Source of the DNA: Gracilimonas sp040877545
Lineage (GTDB): Bacteria > Bacteroidota > Rhodothermia > Balneolales > Balneolaceae
DNA length: 64,000 nt
Direction of reading: 5' to 3'
Assembly: GCA_040877545.1 (NCBI GenBank)
Contig: JBBDNN010000075.1
Coordinates: 1 to 64,000, forward strand
Shown: piece after piece, positions 52,854-61,900 of the stretch
Position numbering within the stretch: position 1 is the stretch's first letter
How the letters are laid out: every line of letters starts with the position of its first letter
Made by a program: the position numbers and the translations under genes
Notes under the pieces: model-generated
What the model was told of the DNA's origin: nothing
Seen by the model: only the letters and a program-made list of their open reading frames with translations
Databases searched by the model: none

Positions 52854-55800
52854 TTGCTTGTGGTTTTTAGTTGTAGACAGGTTAAATATTTCGGGTTTTT
52901 GCTAATAGGGTTTTTAGGTTACTTACCTTTCTCACCTTCTGTACAAGCACAGGAAAAATGGTCATTTGGCCCCCTTAATGAATCCGGATTTACGGTAGAA
53001 AGAGTTCTTACTACAGAAGAAGGCTTGCCGGCAAATGGGGTAAATAATATAATCCAGGATAGTAAAGGATACATTTGGGCAGCCACCTACAACGGGTTGG
53101 TACGTTATGATGGCAGAAAAATAAAAGTCTTTAACAGCGCTAATGTTCCCCAACTGTATTCAAATCGTTTTCTGGATGTAATGGAGGATAGCAAGGGGCG
53201 TATTTGGGCAGGACTGGAATACAATAACCTCATGGTTATAGATGATTCTGTCACTGTATACAACATTTCTTCTACAGATGATAATCAAAACATCCACATT
53301 ACAGTTATCAGTGAAACCCCTGATGGTAGAATTATGGTAGGTACTAATAATAGCCTGCTTATTTTTGAGGATGGAAGTTTCAGAAAGTTGGATGGGCTAA
53401 AAACGGAGTCGGTACAGCAGATTATCCATAAAAATAATTTTAGCTATATACTGTTGCAGACAATTTTGTACCGGCTTTTCCCAGATGGTTCTAAAGATAA
53501 AATTTTACTTCAGATTAATGAACAGGGAGAAATAGAGCATCCCAATTACAATATTTCAGAGTTTGCCAAACCGGGTTTTACCTTTATAGATATGAGTTTC
53601 CGCGATAATGAGTTGTGGCTGTTAAGTCATGGCGGACTGGCTAAAATAAAAAAAACCGACTATGAAATTATCCTTACCAGCGAAGACCTAAAGCAAGATT
53701 TATTACATGGTTTTTATTTTAATGATAATACTCTTTTCGTTTTTGGTACTGGCGGATTATTTGCAGCTCGCGGGATTTATACCAGAGATCTGAAAATAGA
53801 AAAGTTTTCCGGGTACACATCAAATGATCTTTTAATTGATCATGAAGGTTCTGTATGGCTTGCGACAGGAGCATTTGGATTACGACAATTTGTTTCAACT
53901 CCTGTCTTGCAAGTAGATAAATACGAGCAATTAGCAGGCAAGGCAATTACCGGAATTTTGCAATCAAATGAAAAAGGCAACCCTCTATATATAGGCACAA
54001 ATTGTGATGGCTTATATAAATATTCTGCCAATAATGTCGAAAGGTTTTCTGCAGAATCCGGAATTGAAAATAATTGTGTCTGGTCTCTGATGAAAGATTC
54101 TGATGGAATCCTTTGGGTGGGCACCTGGGGAAGGGGAGCTTATTACCGAAGCCCAGGTTCTGATAGTTTTCAGCGCTTCAATCCCACTGAAATGGAAGAT
54201 GCCAATGCAGTACTTTCTATTTATGAAGACAATTCAGGTAGAGTTTGGTTTGGTACTTATTATAATGGCTTATTTAGAAAAGATGGCGACATGGTTGAAA
54301 CAATTACCATGGCAGATGGTAGCATGTTGCCCTCAATACGTTCCTTCTATGAAGATGACAGCAATCGACTTTGGGTTGCCACAGATCGTGGTTTAGGATA
54401 TGTAAAGGATGACTATTTTGTGCAGCCTAAAGAGCTTAATGCTATTAAAAACCAAAACATCAGAACCATTCAGCAGGATGGTACCGGACGTTTTTGGGTA
54501 GGAAGCTACGGGGGCGGCTTATTTACATTTGAACGCGGTGGAGAATTAATAAACATTACACAAGAACAGGGTTTATTTGATAATACCATCTCTCAACTGG
54601 CTTTTGATACTTCAGGAAATATATGGCTTGGGGGAAATTTGGGTGTCTTTTTTATTGAACGAACCCAAATCAATTCATTTTTGGCAGGTAAGATTGCAGA
54701 GCTTAAGATTTCAAGATTAGGGGTAAAAGAAGGGTTACCCATTCGTGAAACCACCGGTGGATTTATGCCTTCCAGTTTTATGGATGATAATGGTGTGTTT
54801 TATATACCGACTGTACAAGGGATTTCTGTAATTCATACCAACCGGATGATATTGAACCGAGCCCGGCCCAATGTAATTATTGAAGAGGTAGAAGTGAATG
54901 GCACAATTCTGAAGCCTAAACAGATATCCTCTCTATCCTACAAAAGCCAAAGGTTGGTTTTTAAGTTTGCCGCGCTCACTTTCAGCAATTCGGATAATGC
55001 TCATTTTCAATATAAGTTGGAAGGATTTGATAGTGATTGGCATGAAGGTGACGAGCTTCCTGAAGTAGTCTATACCTCTTTACCTGCCGGGAGCTATACC
55101 TTATATATAAGAGCCTCTAACAACGATGGCTTTTGGTATGAAGAAGGAACTGCCCTGGAATTTACCATTCAGCCTCCTTTTTGGCAGACTTTTTGGTTCT
55201 ATTTTCTTGCTGTGTTTACCCTTTCGGGTTGCATTATTGGATTTTTGAACTACAGAACACGCCTGTATCAACTCAGGGAAAAGAAATTAACAGCCTTGGT
55301 GGAAGACCAAACAGCTACCATCAGAGAAGAAAAAGAACTGCTTGAAAAAGCTTATTTCGACCTGGAAAAAAACAAGTCGCTAATAGAGGAGTCCAAACAT
55401 ACAATTGAAGAACAAACCGTTCTCCTTAGGAAAAATGATGAGATTAGGTCCAGGTTTTTTTCAAATATTTCACATGAACTGCGAGCACCACTTACTCTTA
55501 TAAAAGGTATGCTAGAACAATCTCTTAAAGGGCGTTTTGGCTCCGGAACCGCAAACAAAAAGCTGGGCCTTGACCTGAATGCAATGGCAACTCATGCTAA
55601 TCGGTTACAGTCTCAGGTGGATTATTTGTTGGAATTATCGAGCCTTGAAGTCGGAGATATACAGGTGTCCAGGAAGATATATGACCTAAACTCCCAGGTT
55701 TCCTTATTAGCGGATCTTTTTGAGACGGTATCCCAAGACAATAAGGTCAGGTTTACATTTGAAATGGAAGAACGACCGATTTTGATTCAGGCTGATCCGG

Positions 55801-56999
55801 AGAAAATTGAGAAGGTGTTGTTATCTCTTTTTTCCAAATCGATGTATTACACCAACAGCGGCGGATGGATTAAAATAAATACCTATAGTATTTCAAAAGC
55901 GGGTAAAAGCTGGGCGAAATTTATTATTAAAAGTAGTGCCGTAAATATCACAGAAGAGGAAAAGGTTTTACTATTTGATCATTTTTACTATCAAACAAAA
56001 ACGCCCGGAATTCCTATTCATGCCAGCCTTGCCTTGGTAAAAGAATGGCTGGAATTGCATAAAGGCAGCATTTCTTTAGAAACCATAGATGGTAATAATT
56101 TATGCATGCAAATCTTATTGCCACAGCTTGTATTAGAATCTACAAGCAAGACAAACCTGATGGTGGAAATCCCTCAGGAAATTTCCAATATGGGTGTAGG
56201 GCAAAAAGATAATGCATCTAAAACAAATAAGGTTTTGGATGAGGATAAGAAGAATATTGTATTGGTTGAGGATAATATGGCGATCAGGTTATATCTGCGG
56301 GAATTATTAAAAGGTGACTATAATGTAATGGAGGCGGGAGATGGCGTAGAAGCTTTTGAGCTGATAAAAGATAAAAGTTTTCACACAGACCTTGTGATTT
56401 CCGATTTAAGTATGCCTGAATTGAATGGTAATGAATTGTGCAGAATGCTTCGAAAAAATATTGATACAAGTACGGTGCCATTCATGCTATTAACTGCAAA
56501 GGCAGATGAAAAAAATTATATAGAGGGGATTAAAAGTGGGATAGATGCTTATATCACCAAACCATTTAAGGAAAATGTACTAAAAGAAACTATTCTAAAT
56601 CTGATTGAAAACCGAGATCGGCTGACCAGGCATTTCAAGGATAAGCAAAGTTTAGATGATTTAATTCTGAAAAACGGACAAGATTCATTGTTGGTAAAAT
56701 TAAATAAATGCATTACAGAAAATATGGAGAACCCGGAGCTATCGGTTGAAATCCTTGCCAACCGGCTGCACATGAGTCAAAGACAACTCCAGAGAAAAAT
56801 AAAGGAAGAAACAGGATTAACCCCTAAAAAATATTTACGAAAGCGCCGTTTAGAAGCAGCCCGTCATTTGATTGAGCAAGATTATGGCTCAATTACCGAG
56901 GTAGCTTATGCCGTTGGCTTTAATACTTTGTCGCTTTTCTCCGCCTATTTCAAAGAGGAATTTGGAAAGCTTCCTTCTGATTGGAATAAAGAAGCTTAA
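52854..56999 (+). CDS. Hybrid two-component sensor with beta-propeller, REC and AraC domains; degenerate ATPase
   Basis: A 1381-residue hybrid regulator. The start is TTG 52854 (or GTG 52860), giving a signal anchor at residues 12-32. Two propeller-type repeats (VWSLMKDSDGILWVGTWGRG, and similar) fill about 40-680, then a Y_Y_Y domain and one membrane segment near 785-805. The H-box SNISHELRAPLTLIKG is intact (His near 874). The ATPase domain lacks a usual N-box (VLLSLFSKSMYYT) and a D-x-G-x-G box. The receiver (VISDLSMPELNG, Asp near 1183) and the C-terminal AraC HTH (LSVEILANRLHMSQRQLQRK) are intact. It may regulate the surface-protein genes downstream. Confidence 0.9.
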   Translation: MLVVFSCRQVKYFGFLLIGFLGYLPFSPSVQAQEKWSFGPLNESGFTVERVLTTEEGLPANGVNNIIQDSKGYIWAATYNGLVRYDGRKIKVFNSANVPQLYSNRFLDVMEDSKGRIWAGLEYNNLMVIDDSVTVYNISSTDDNQNIHITVISETPDGRIMVGTNNSLLIFEDGSFRKLDGLKTESVQQIIHKNNFSYILLQTILYRLFPDGSKDKILLQINEQGEIEHPNYNISEFAKPGFTFIDMSFRDNELWLLSHGGLAKIKKTDYEIILTSEDLKQDLLHGFYFNDNTLFVFGTGGLFAARGIYTRDLKIEKFSGYTSNDLLIDHEGSVWLATGAFGLRQFVSTPVLQVDKYEQLAGKAITGILQSNEKGNPLYIGTNCDGLYKYSANNVERFSAESGIENNCVWSLMKDSDGILWVGTWGRGAYYRSPGSDSFQRFNPTEMEDANAVLSIYEDNSGRVWFGTYYNGLFRKDGDMVETITMADGSMLPSIRSFYEDDSNRLWVATDRGLGYVKDDYFVQPKELNAIKNQNIRTIQQDGTGRFWVGSYGGGLFTFERGGELINITQEQGLFDNTISQLAFDTSGNIWLGGNLGVFFIERTQINSFLAGKIAELKISRLGVKEGLPIRETTGGFMPSSFMDDNGVFYIPTVQGISVIHTNRMILNRARPNVIIEEVEVNGTILKPKQISSLSYKSQRLVFKFAALTFSNSDNAHFQYKLEGFDSDWHEGDELPEVVYTSLPAGSYTLYIRASNNDGFWYEEGTALEFTIQPPFWQTFWFYFLAVFTLSGCIIGFLNYRTRLYQLREKKLTALVEDQTATIREEKELLEKAYFDLEKNKSLIEESKHTIEEQTVLLRKNDEIRSRFFSNISHELRAPLTLIKGMLEQSLKGRFGSGTANKKLGLDLNAMATHANRLQSQVDYLLELSSLEVGDIQVSRKIYDLNSQVSLLADLFETVSQDNKVRFTFEMEERPILIQADPEKIEKVLLSLFSKSMYYTNSGGWIKINTYSISKAGKSWAKFIIKSSAVNITEEEKVLLFDHFYYQTKTPGIPIHASLALVKEWLELHKGSISLETIDGNNLCMQILLPQLVLESTSKTNLMVEIPQEISNMGVGQKDNASKTNKVLDEDKKNIVLVEDNMAIRLYLRELLKGDYNVMEAGDGVEAFELIKDKSFHTDLVISDLSMPELNGNELCRMLRKNIDTSTVPFMLLTAKADEKNYIEGIKSGIDAYITKPFKENVLKETILNLIENRDRLTRHFKDKQSLDDLILKNGQDSLLVKLNKCITENMENPELSVEILANRLHMSQRQLQRKIKEETGLTPKKYLRKRRLEAARHLIEQDYGSITEVAYAVGFNTLSLFSAYFKEEFGKLPSDWNKEA

Positions 57000-57407
57000 G
57001 AAAGCAGAAGGTCAGGAAGTATCAATAGCATTCACACTCTCATCAAAGCCCAATCATTTAATTACACCATCACCTATTAACTATTAATGGGCGCCATAAT
57101 TATTTAAATGTAATGAAATCTCTCTAAATAAGCCATTAAGGGGCTTTAAAACCGGCTTTTGGCTTAGGAATCTCTAATGTCGTTTTTTGAGCAATGATTG
57201 ACGCTTTTTGAATAGAACCCCGCTTTACTTTCAAATACTTTTAGAAATAAAAAAACCACCCGTGTGTTAGGTGCATGAGTGTTATATAAATAATTCATTC
57301 GAAAAGGGACATCTAAGGGTAAAGGAAAATTGCTGCAATTTTCGTTAGTCAAAGTATGCCTGTTCAATTTTAACCGATTTGTATAGAAAGTTTAGCAACG
57401 GAAAGCT
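57000..57407 (+). other. Intergenic region without a gene
   Basis: The 408 bp between the hybrid regulator and the OmpA-type gene has no convincing frame on either strand. A short hairpin AAGCC/GGCTT near 57130-57146 is the only structure seen and is weak. It should hold the promoter of the following surface-protein pair, possibly a target of the AraC-type regulator. Confidence 0.4.
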
Positions 57408-58952
57408 TTGAATAAAGCAATCATTTTTATTTCGGGGATAATAATACTTGTCTCAGGTTTTGTCCATACAGCTATGGCGCAAGGCTTGGGATCGGTATTA
57501 TTTGATAACTCTGGTCTTCAGATGGGACTATTCCGTGGACAGACTGACTTAGATGATAGTGGTTTAAATTACTCTTTCAGGCTATACAGTCAGCAGGTTT
57601 TTGATGCCTATCGGTTTGGGGAACTTAGCATCTCATCGGGGGCACTTTCTGGTTTGGGATATCGCAGTCAGCTCACCCCTCTTGAATATCGCCTTGGATA
57701 TCGCTTATCTAAATTTGGTATGCCCGAGCCCAGGTTATTTGGAATTAAAAGTTCAATATATGCATATGGCGGTTTAGGAATTTTATACCACCGGCCGCTT
57801 GAAATTCTGGCGCCCGATGATCCCCTTACGGCAGAGATGGGAATAGGCTTGCCCACATCTTCATTCTGGGATTTTAATGGAGGCATCGCTCCCTTCATTC
57901 CTGTTGGTACCGGCTTTGAAATCCCCCTTGAACAAAATGTTTGGCTGAATATTAGTGTGGGCTATAATCAGTCATTATCCGTCTTAAAATTTAATAGCCA
58001 TGATGTGCCGGGTGGCTACTGGAATTTTTCTATCGGCTTAAGATTCAAAAGAAGTTCACCACAGAAGATATCAATACATCCAGCCCCGGTAAAAGAATTT
58101 CAGAGAAAACCCATTCCCTGGGTTCCGGTGAAAGTGGAGGCTGTGCAACCAGTAGATATTACCTCTATAGTACTCGATAAGCTCAACAGCCGAATAATAA
58201 ACTTCGATATCCTTTCCTCTACACCAGATGAAAAGGGATTGGAATGGATTGAAGAGATGGCGCAACTATTAAACAGATATCCTACTGAATCATTACAGGT
58301 CTTTGGGCATGCCGATTCTATCGGAACCGAAGCGGTTAATTTGATGATTTCAGAAAGCAGGGCTCGTGCAATCTGGCTGGCATTGATTGATGCCGGTGTA
58401 AACCCTGAAAGATTAGGGTATAACTGGTATTCGGATGATCGGCCTAAAAAAAGTAATAGTACTTCCGAAGGACGCTCCGAGAATAGAAGAGTAGAATTCA
58501 GAACAGTATCGGCCGGAATGAAATACTTACAGCATCCAAGAGCGCAAGAAGTTTATCTGGCCTCCATCTTTGCTGATTTAGAATATGATAAGCCACTCCT
58601 GCAACCACGCGATATAGATTTTAATCAATCCATGCTCGGCTTGGATGATTACTCCTCCATGATAATAAAATTAGTTTCCTACCTGATGCATAGTGAGTCT
58701 GATATAAAACTTGTGGTATTAAGTCAGGCCGGAGCCAGATCAGGTACAGATTTAAGAAGGTCATTATCAAAAGCCCGGGCTGAAAAAATCCGGGTAGAAT
58801 TGATTTTAAAAGGAATTGCTCCAGAAAGGGTACAGGCAGTTTCGCCAGAGAGTGATCTCTATGACAAGTATAAACATCATCTAAAAGGAAGTTCACAACA
58901 GAATATTCTGATTCCAGTTCAGTCAACCCCGAATAGTGGCGGTGGCGAATAA
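57408..58952 (+). CDS. Outer-membrane protein with barrel and two OmpA-like domains
   Basis: A 514-residue protein. TTG 57408 gives a signal peptide ending HTAMAQ. Residues about 25-210 form a beta-barrel-like domain ending YWNFSIGLRFKR. An OmpA_C-like peptidoglycan-binding domain follows (about 245-370) with LQVFGHADSIGTEAVNLMIS and the Arg-rich end GRSENRRVEFR. A second domain of the same fold (about 385-510) is degenerate: SQAGARSGTDLRRSLSKARA and LILKGIAPERVQ. It probably anchors the outer membrane to the cell wall. The giant surface-protein gene begins 40 bp downstream, so it may help secrete or hold that protein. Confidence 0.85.
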   Translation: MNKAIIFISGIIILVSGFVHTAMAQGLGSVLFDNSGLQMGLFRGQTDLDDSGLNYSFRLYSQQVFDAYRFGELSISSGALSGLGYRSQLTPLEYRLGYRLSKFGMPEPRLFGIKSSIYAYGGLGILYHRPLEILAPDDPLTAEMGIGLPTSSFWDFNGGIAPFIPVGTGFEIPLEQNVWLNISVGYNQSLSVLKFNSHDVPGGYWNFSIGLRFKRSSPQKISIHPAPVKEFQRKPIPWVPVKVEAVQPVDITSIVLDKLNSRIINFDILSSTPDEKGLEWIEEMAQLLNRYPTESLQVFGHADSIGTEAVNLMISESRARAIWLALIDAGVNPERLGYNWYSDDRPKKSNSTSEGRSENRRVEFRTVSAGMKYLQHPRAQEVYLASIFADLEYDKPLLQPRDIDFNQSMLGLDDYSSMIIKLVSYLMHSESDIKLVVLSQAGARSGTDLRRSLSKARAEKIRVELILKGIAPERVQAVSPESDLYDKYKHHLKGSSQQNILIPVQSTPNSGGGE

Positions 58953-58991
58953 GGATGGGAAAACAGTTACGAGCTTTTTAGCAGTATATAT

Positions 58992-61900
58992 ATGAAAAAG
59001 ATTTTCGGGTACATTTTTGTTTTAGGGTTTTTGATGATTCAGAATCCTGTAGAGGTTTTTGGGCAGACCGCCGGACAGATTTATAAGCCGGCGACTGGTG
59101 AAGGAAAAAACATTTTAGATCCTAATGGCACAGGGAATGTTTTTAACAACGGTATTCTTTTCAAACCACTACCACAATTAAAATCAGAGATTGTTAACGA
59201 TACAAGAACAGGTGCTGGTGGTGGTCATACTGATTTAGTCTCATATATTGGAGATGGGGACCTAGAGGACGGAAGTGCCTTTATGTATTTTGATTCTGAA
59301 GCAGACAATGGAAATGGAGCACTTCTTTTCCGAGTTTTTATTGGGGGGCAATCAACAGCATCTAAAGGGTATAGTTTTCTATTTAACACAGATATAGATA
59401 TTTCATCAAATAGCCCTAAGCTTGATAATTTGAGTTCAGCAAACCCCGGTGATTATGCCTTTGAGGTTGTTCTGGAGACAAATAACAGAGTAGGAATTTA
59501 TGAGCTAAATGAAAACGGAATAGTTGGAAGCCCTACAGAGCTTGACCTCGATGGCCATTTTCAAAAAGCCTTGGCAAAACCTTATGATTCAGATGGACAG
59601 GGAGCCCCAAGTTCAGAATCTGGATATTTTTATGATTTTTATGTTCCTATTAGTTCCATAAATGGTAAATCAACTTTTGATAATAACACTCTTTTTTGTG
59701 CTACAGTGTCTACCATAACAAGGGCGCAAAGTGGTATAGATGGTACGATCTCAGATATAATGGGAATTAATGATTCTAATTATAGAAATGAGGATCGGGG
59801 GTTAGTAGATTTGTTAGAAGCATGTTCTGCAACTACTCCATCTCAAATAAATTCTGGGTTTGATGTTAAAACCTCGGCTCCAACAATGACTGGGTTAATA
59901 GGAGTTGAAACAACATTAATTAATGGAGTAACAACAGAAGATGAACTAACAGACATCAATCTAGAGTATAGTGCCAATGGCGGGAGTAGTTATTCATCAT
60001 TAACCTCAAGCAGTTTTAGTTTTGATTCTGAGAACCTTACTTGGTCAGTGGAAATTTCAACAGGGACACTGAGTGAAGGAGATCTTGTTAGGGCAACGGC
60101 TACTGCAACTGGTAAGACGGAATCTGGACCTTCTTCTTCGAAAGAAGTTTACGGTAACAATGTATGTTATGTACCCGCTCCATTAATAACGGGCAGAAAT
60201 AATGGAGCTACAACGGTCAGTGGTACTTGGTCGCCAGTTGGAGGGGGAAATGCTGAAGCAGCTCGGTATAGAGTTGATTTATATGAGCAACTTAATGACG
60301 AAGATGCCCCAGAACAATGGAATTTGATTAGCCTTGATCCAGCTCCAGATCAAGATAATTTTGTAACTACTTCCAATACTTGGGCATTTGATATTGATGC
60401 GACAGGAAACTTAAACAACCAGGTTTTTTATGCCCGGGTTGTTGATACTCAAGAAAATTGTACATCAGCTTTCTCTGGTGCAAGTGATGATGGTGCAGGC
60501 AGTTCTGTTACACCAACCATCAATACAGATCCAATACAAGCTTCAAGTGATAATATTGATGTTGAAGTATTAAATAATGATGCAGCCAACCCTTCTATTC
60601 TTTATTTGTATGTAAATGGTCAGGAAGTATCCAATTCTGGAGGAACAGTTGCTGCAAGTGGCACGACTACTTTAACTATATCTGGTGGCGCACCGGAGGG
60701 TTCTTATGTAACAGCAAGAGCCCAAGCTTCCGGTACCTATGCTCTATCAGATGAATCAGATCCGGTTATTGTATCAGCAGCTTTAGATGACCCCGAACTT
60801 GATGACGCAGATATACCTGTAATAGTTGGAGATTATATTAACGGAAATGATGTAGTCCAAGGGTACTCCTCTGAAGATGCTGGGGCTACTATTACAATTT
60901 ATGAAAATGGTACAGAAAATGTCTTAGGCACTGGAACTGTTGATGCTTTTGGTAATTGGGATGTTCAACTGGACACTCCGCTACAAACCAATGATACATT
61001 TGTAGCCACAGCTAAAATTTCAGGTAAAAATGAAAGTGCAGAGAGTGATCCTGTAACAGTTCAAGCTGGAGAAACAGCTGCTCCTACTATTGAGGGAGGT
61101 GTTGTAACAGAACAAACACTTGATGATTTTGGTGGAAACATTTCTATCAGCGGATCTGGCACATTCCGTATATACATAGATGGAGAATTACTGCATACAA
61201 CAACAAGCACTTCTGTAGATACTTCCACAACTGCAAATAATGCAACCAATAACCCCAACTCTAAATCTATTGGTCAATTATTACAGCCTGGCGTTGAAGT
61301 ATTTGCTACGGACCAAACTGCAGGAAATACAGAAAGTGATCCATCTAATGTTGTAGAAGTTTTACCACCTGATGAACGATTTATAACACTAAGTTCAGTG
61401 AGTGATGATCCCGCAAATAGTGGTGGCGGGATTGAAGTCACTGTAGCATTTTTAGTTTTAGATCAAGATTTTGCACCTGAACCATCAATTACTTTAAATT
61501 TTAATATTGATACCGGTAATGGTGCTATTTCCCCTCAATCTTCCGATACAGATGGTACAGGAGTAGCATCTGTTACATATACCACATCACAATCTGACGA
61601 TGGTACTTTTGTAGGTATCCGTGCTGAGGATGGAGAAACAGAGCCAATAGCTGAGCCTACAGTCGCAACATTTGAGATCCAAGAAGCCCCGCCTGCAATT
61701 TCAAATATATCTCTTGGAAATGATGGTTCTGATAATATCAGTTTTAGTTTTGATTCTGATAAGCAACTTGGCTCAACTTCAGGAGACATTGCCATTACCA
61801 TTAACGGCCCCAATGACGGAACGGGATGGCCCAAATTATATAATCGAACAAATTTTGATGAGACAGACAATGGTGGCAGTTATACATATAGTTTGAATGT

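Noticed and set aside
57164..57367. 67-codon minus-strand frame upstream of the OmpA-type gene
   Set aside because: AT-rich intergenic DNA with no conserved pattern or ribosome site. Likely chance.
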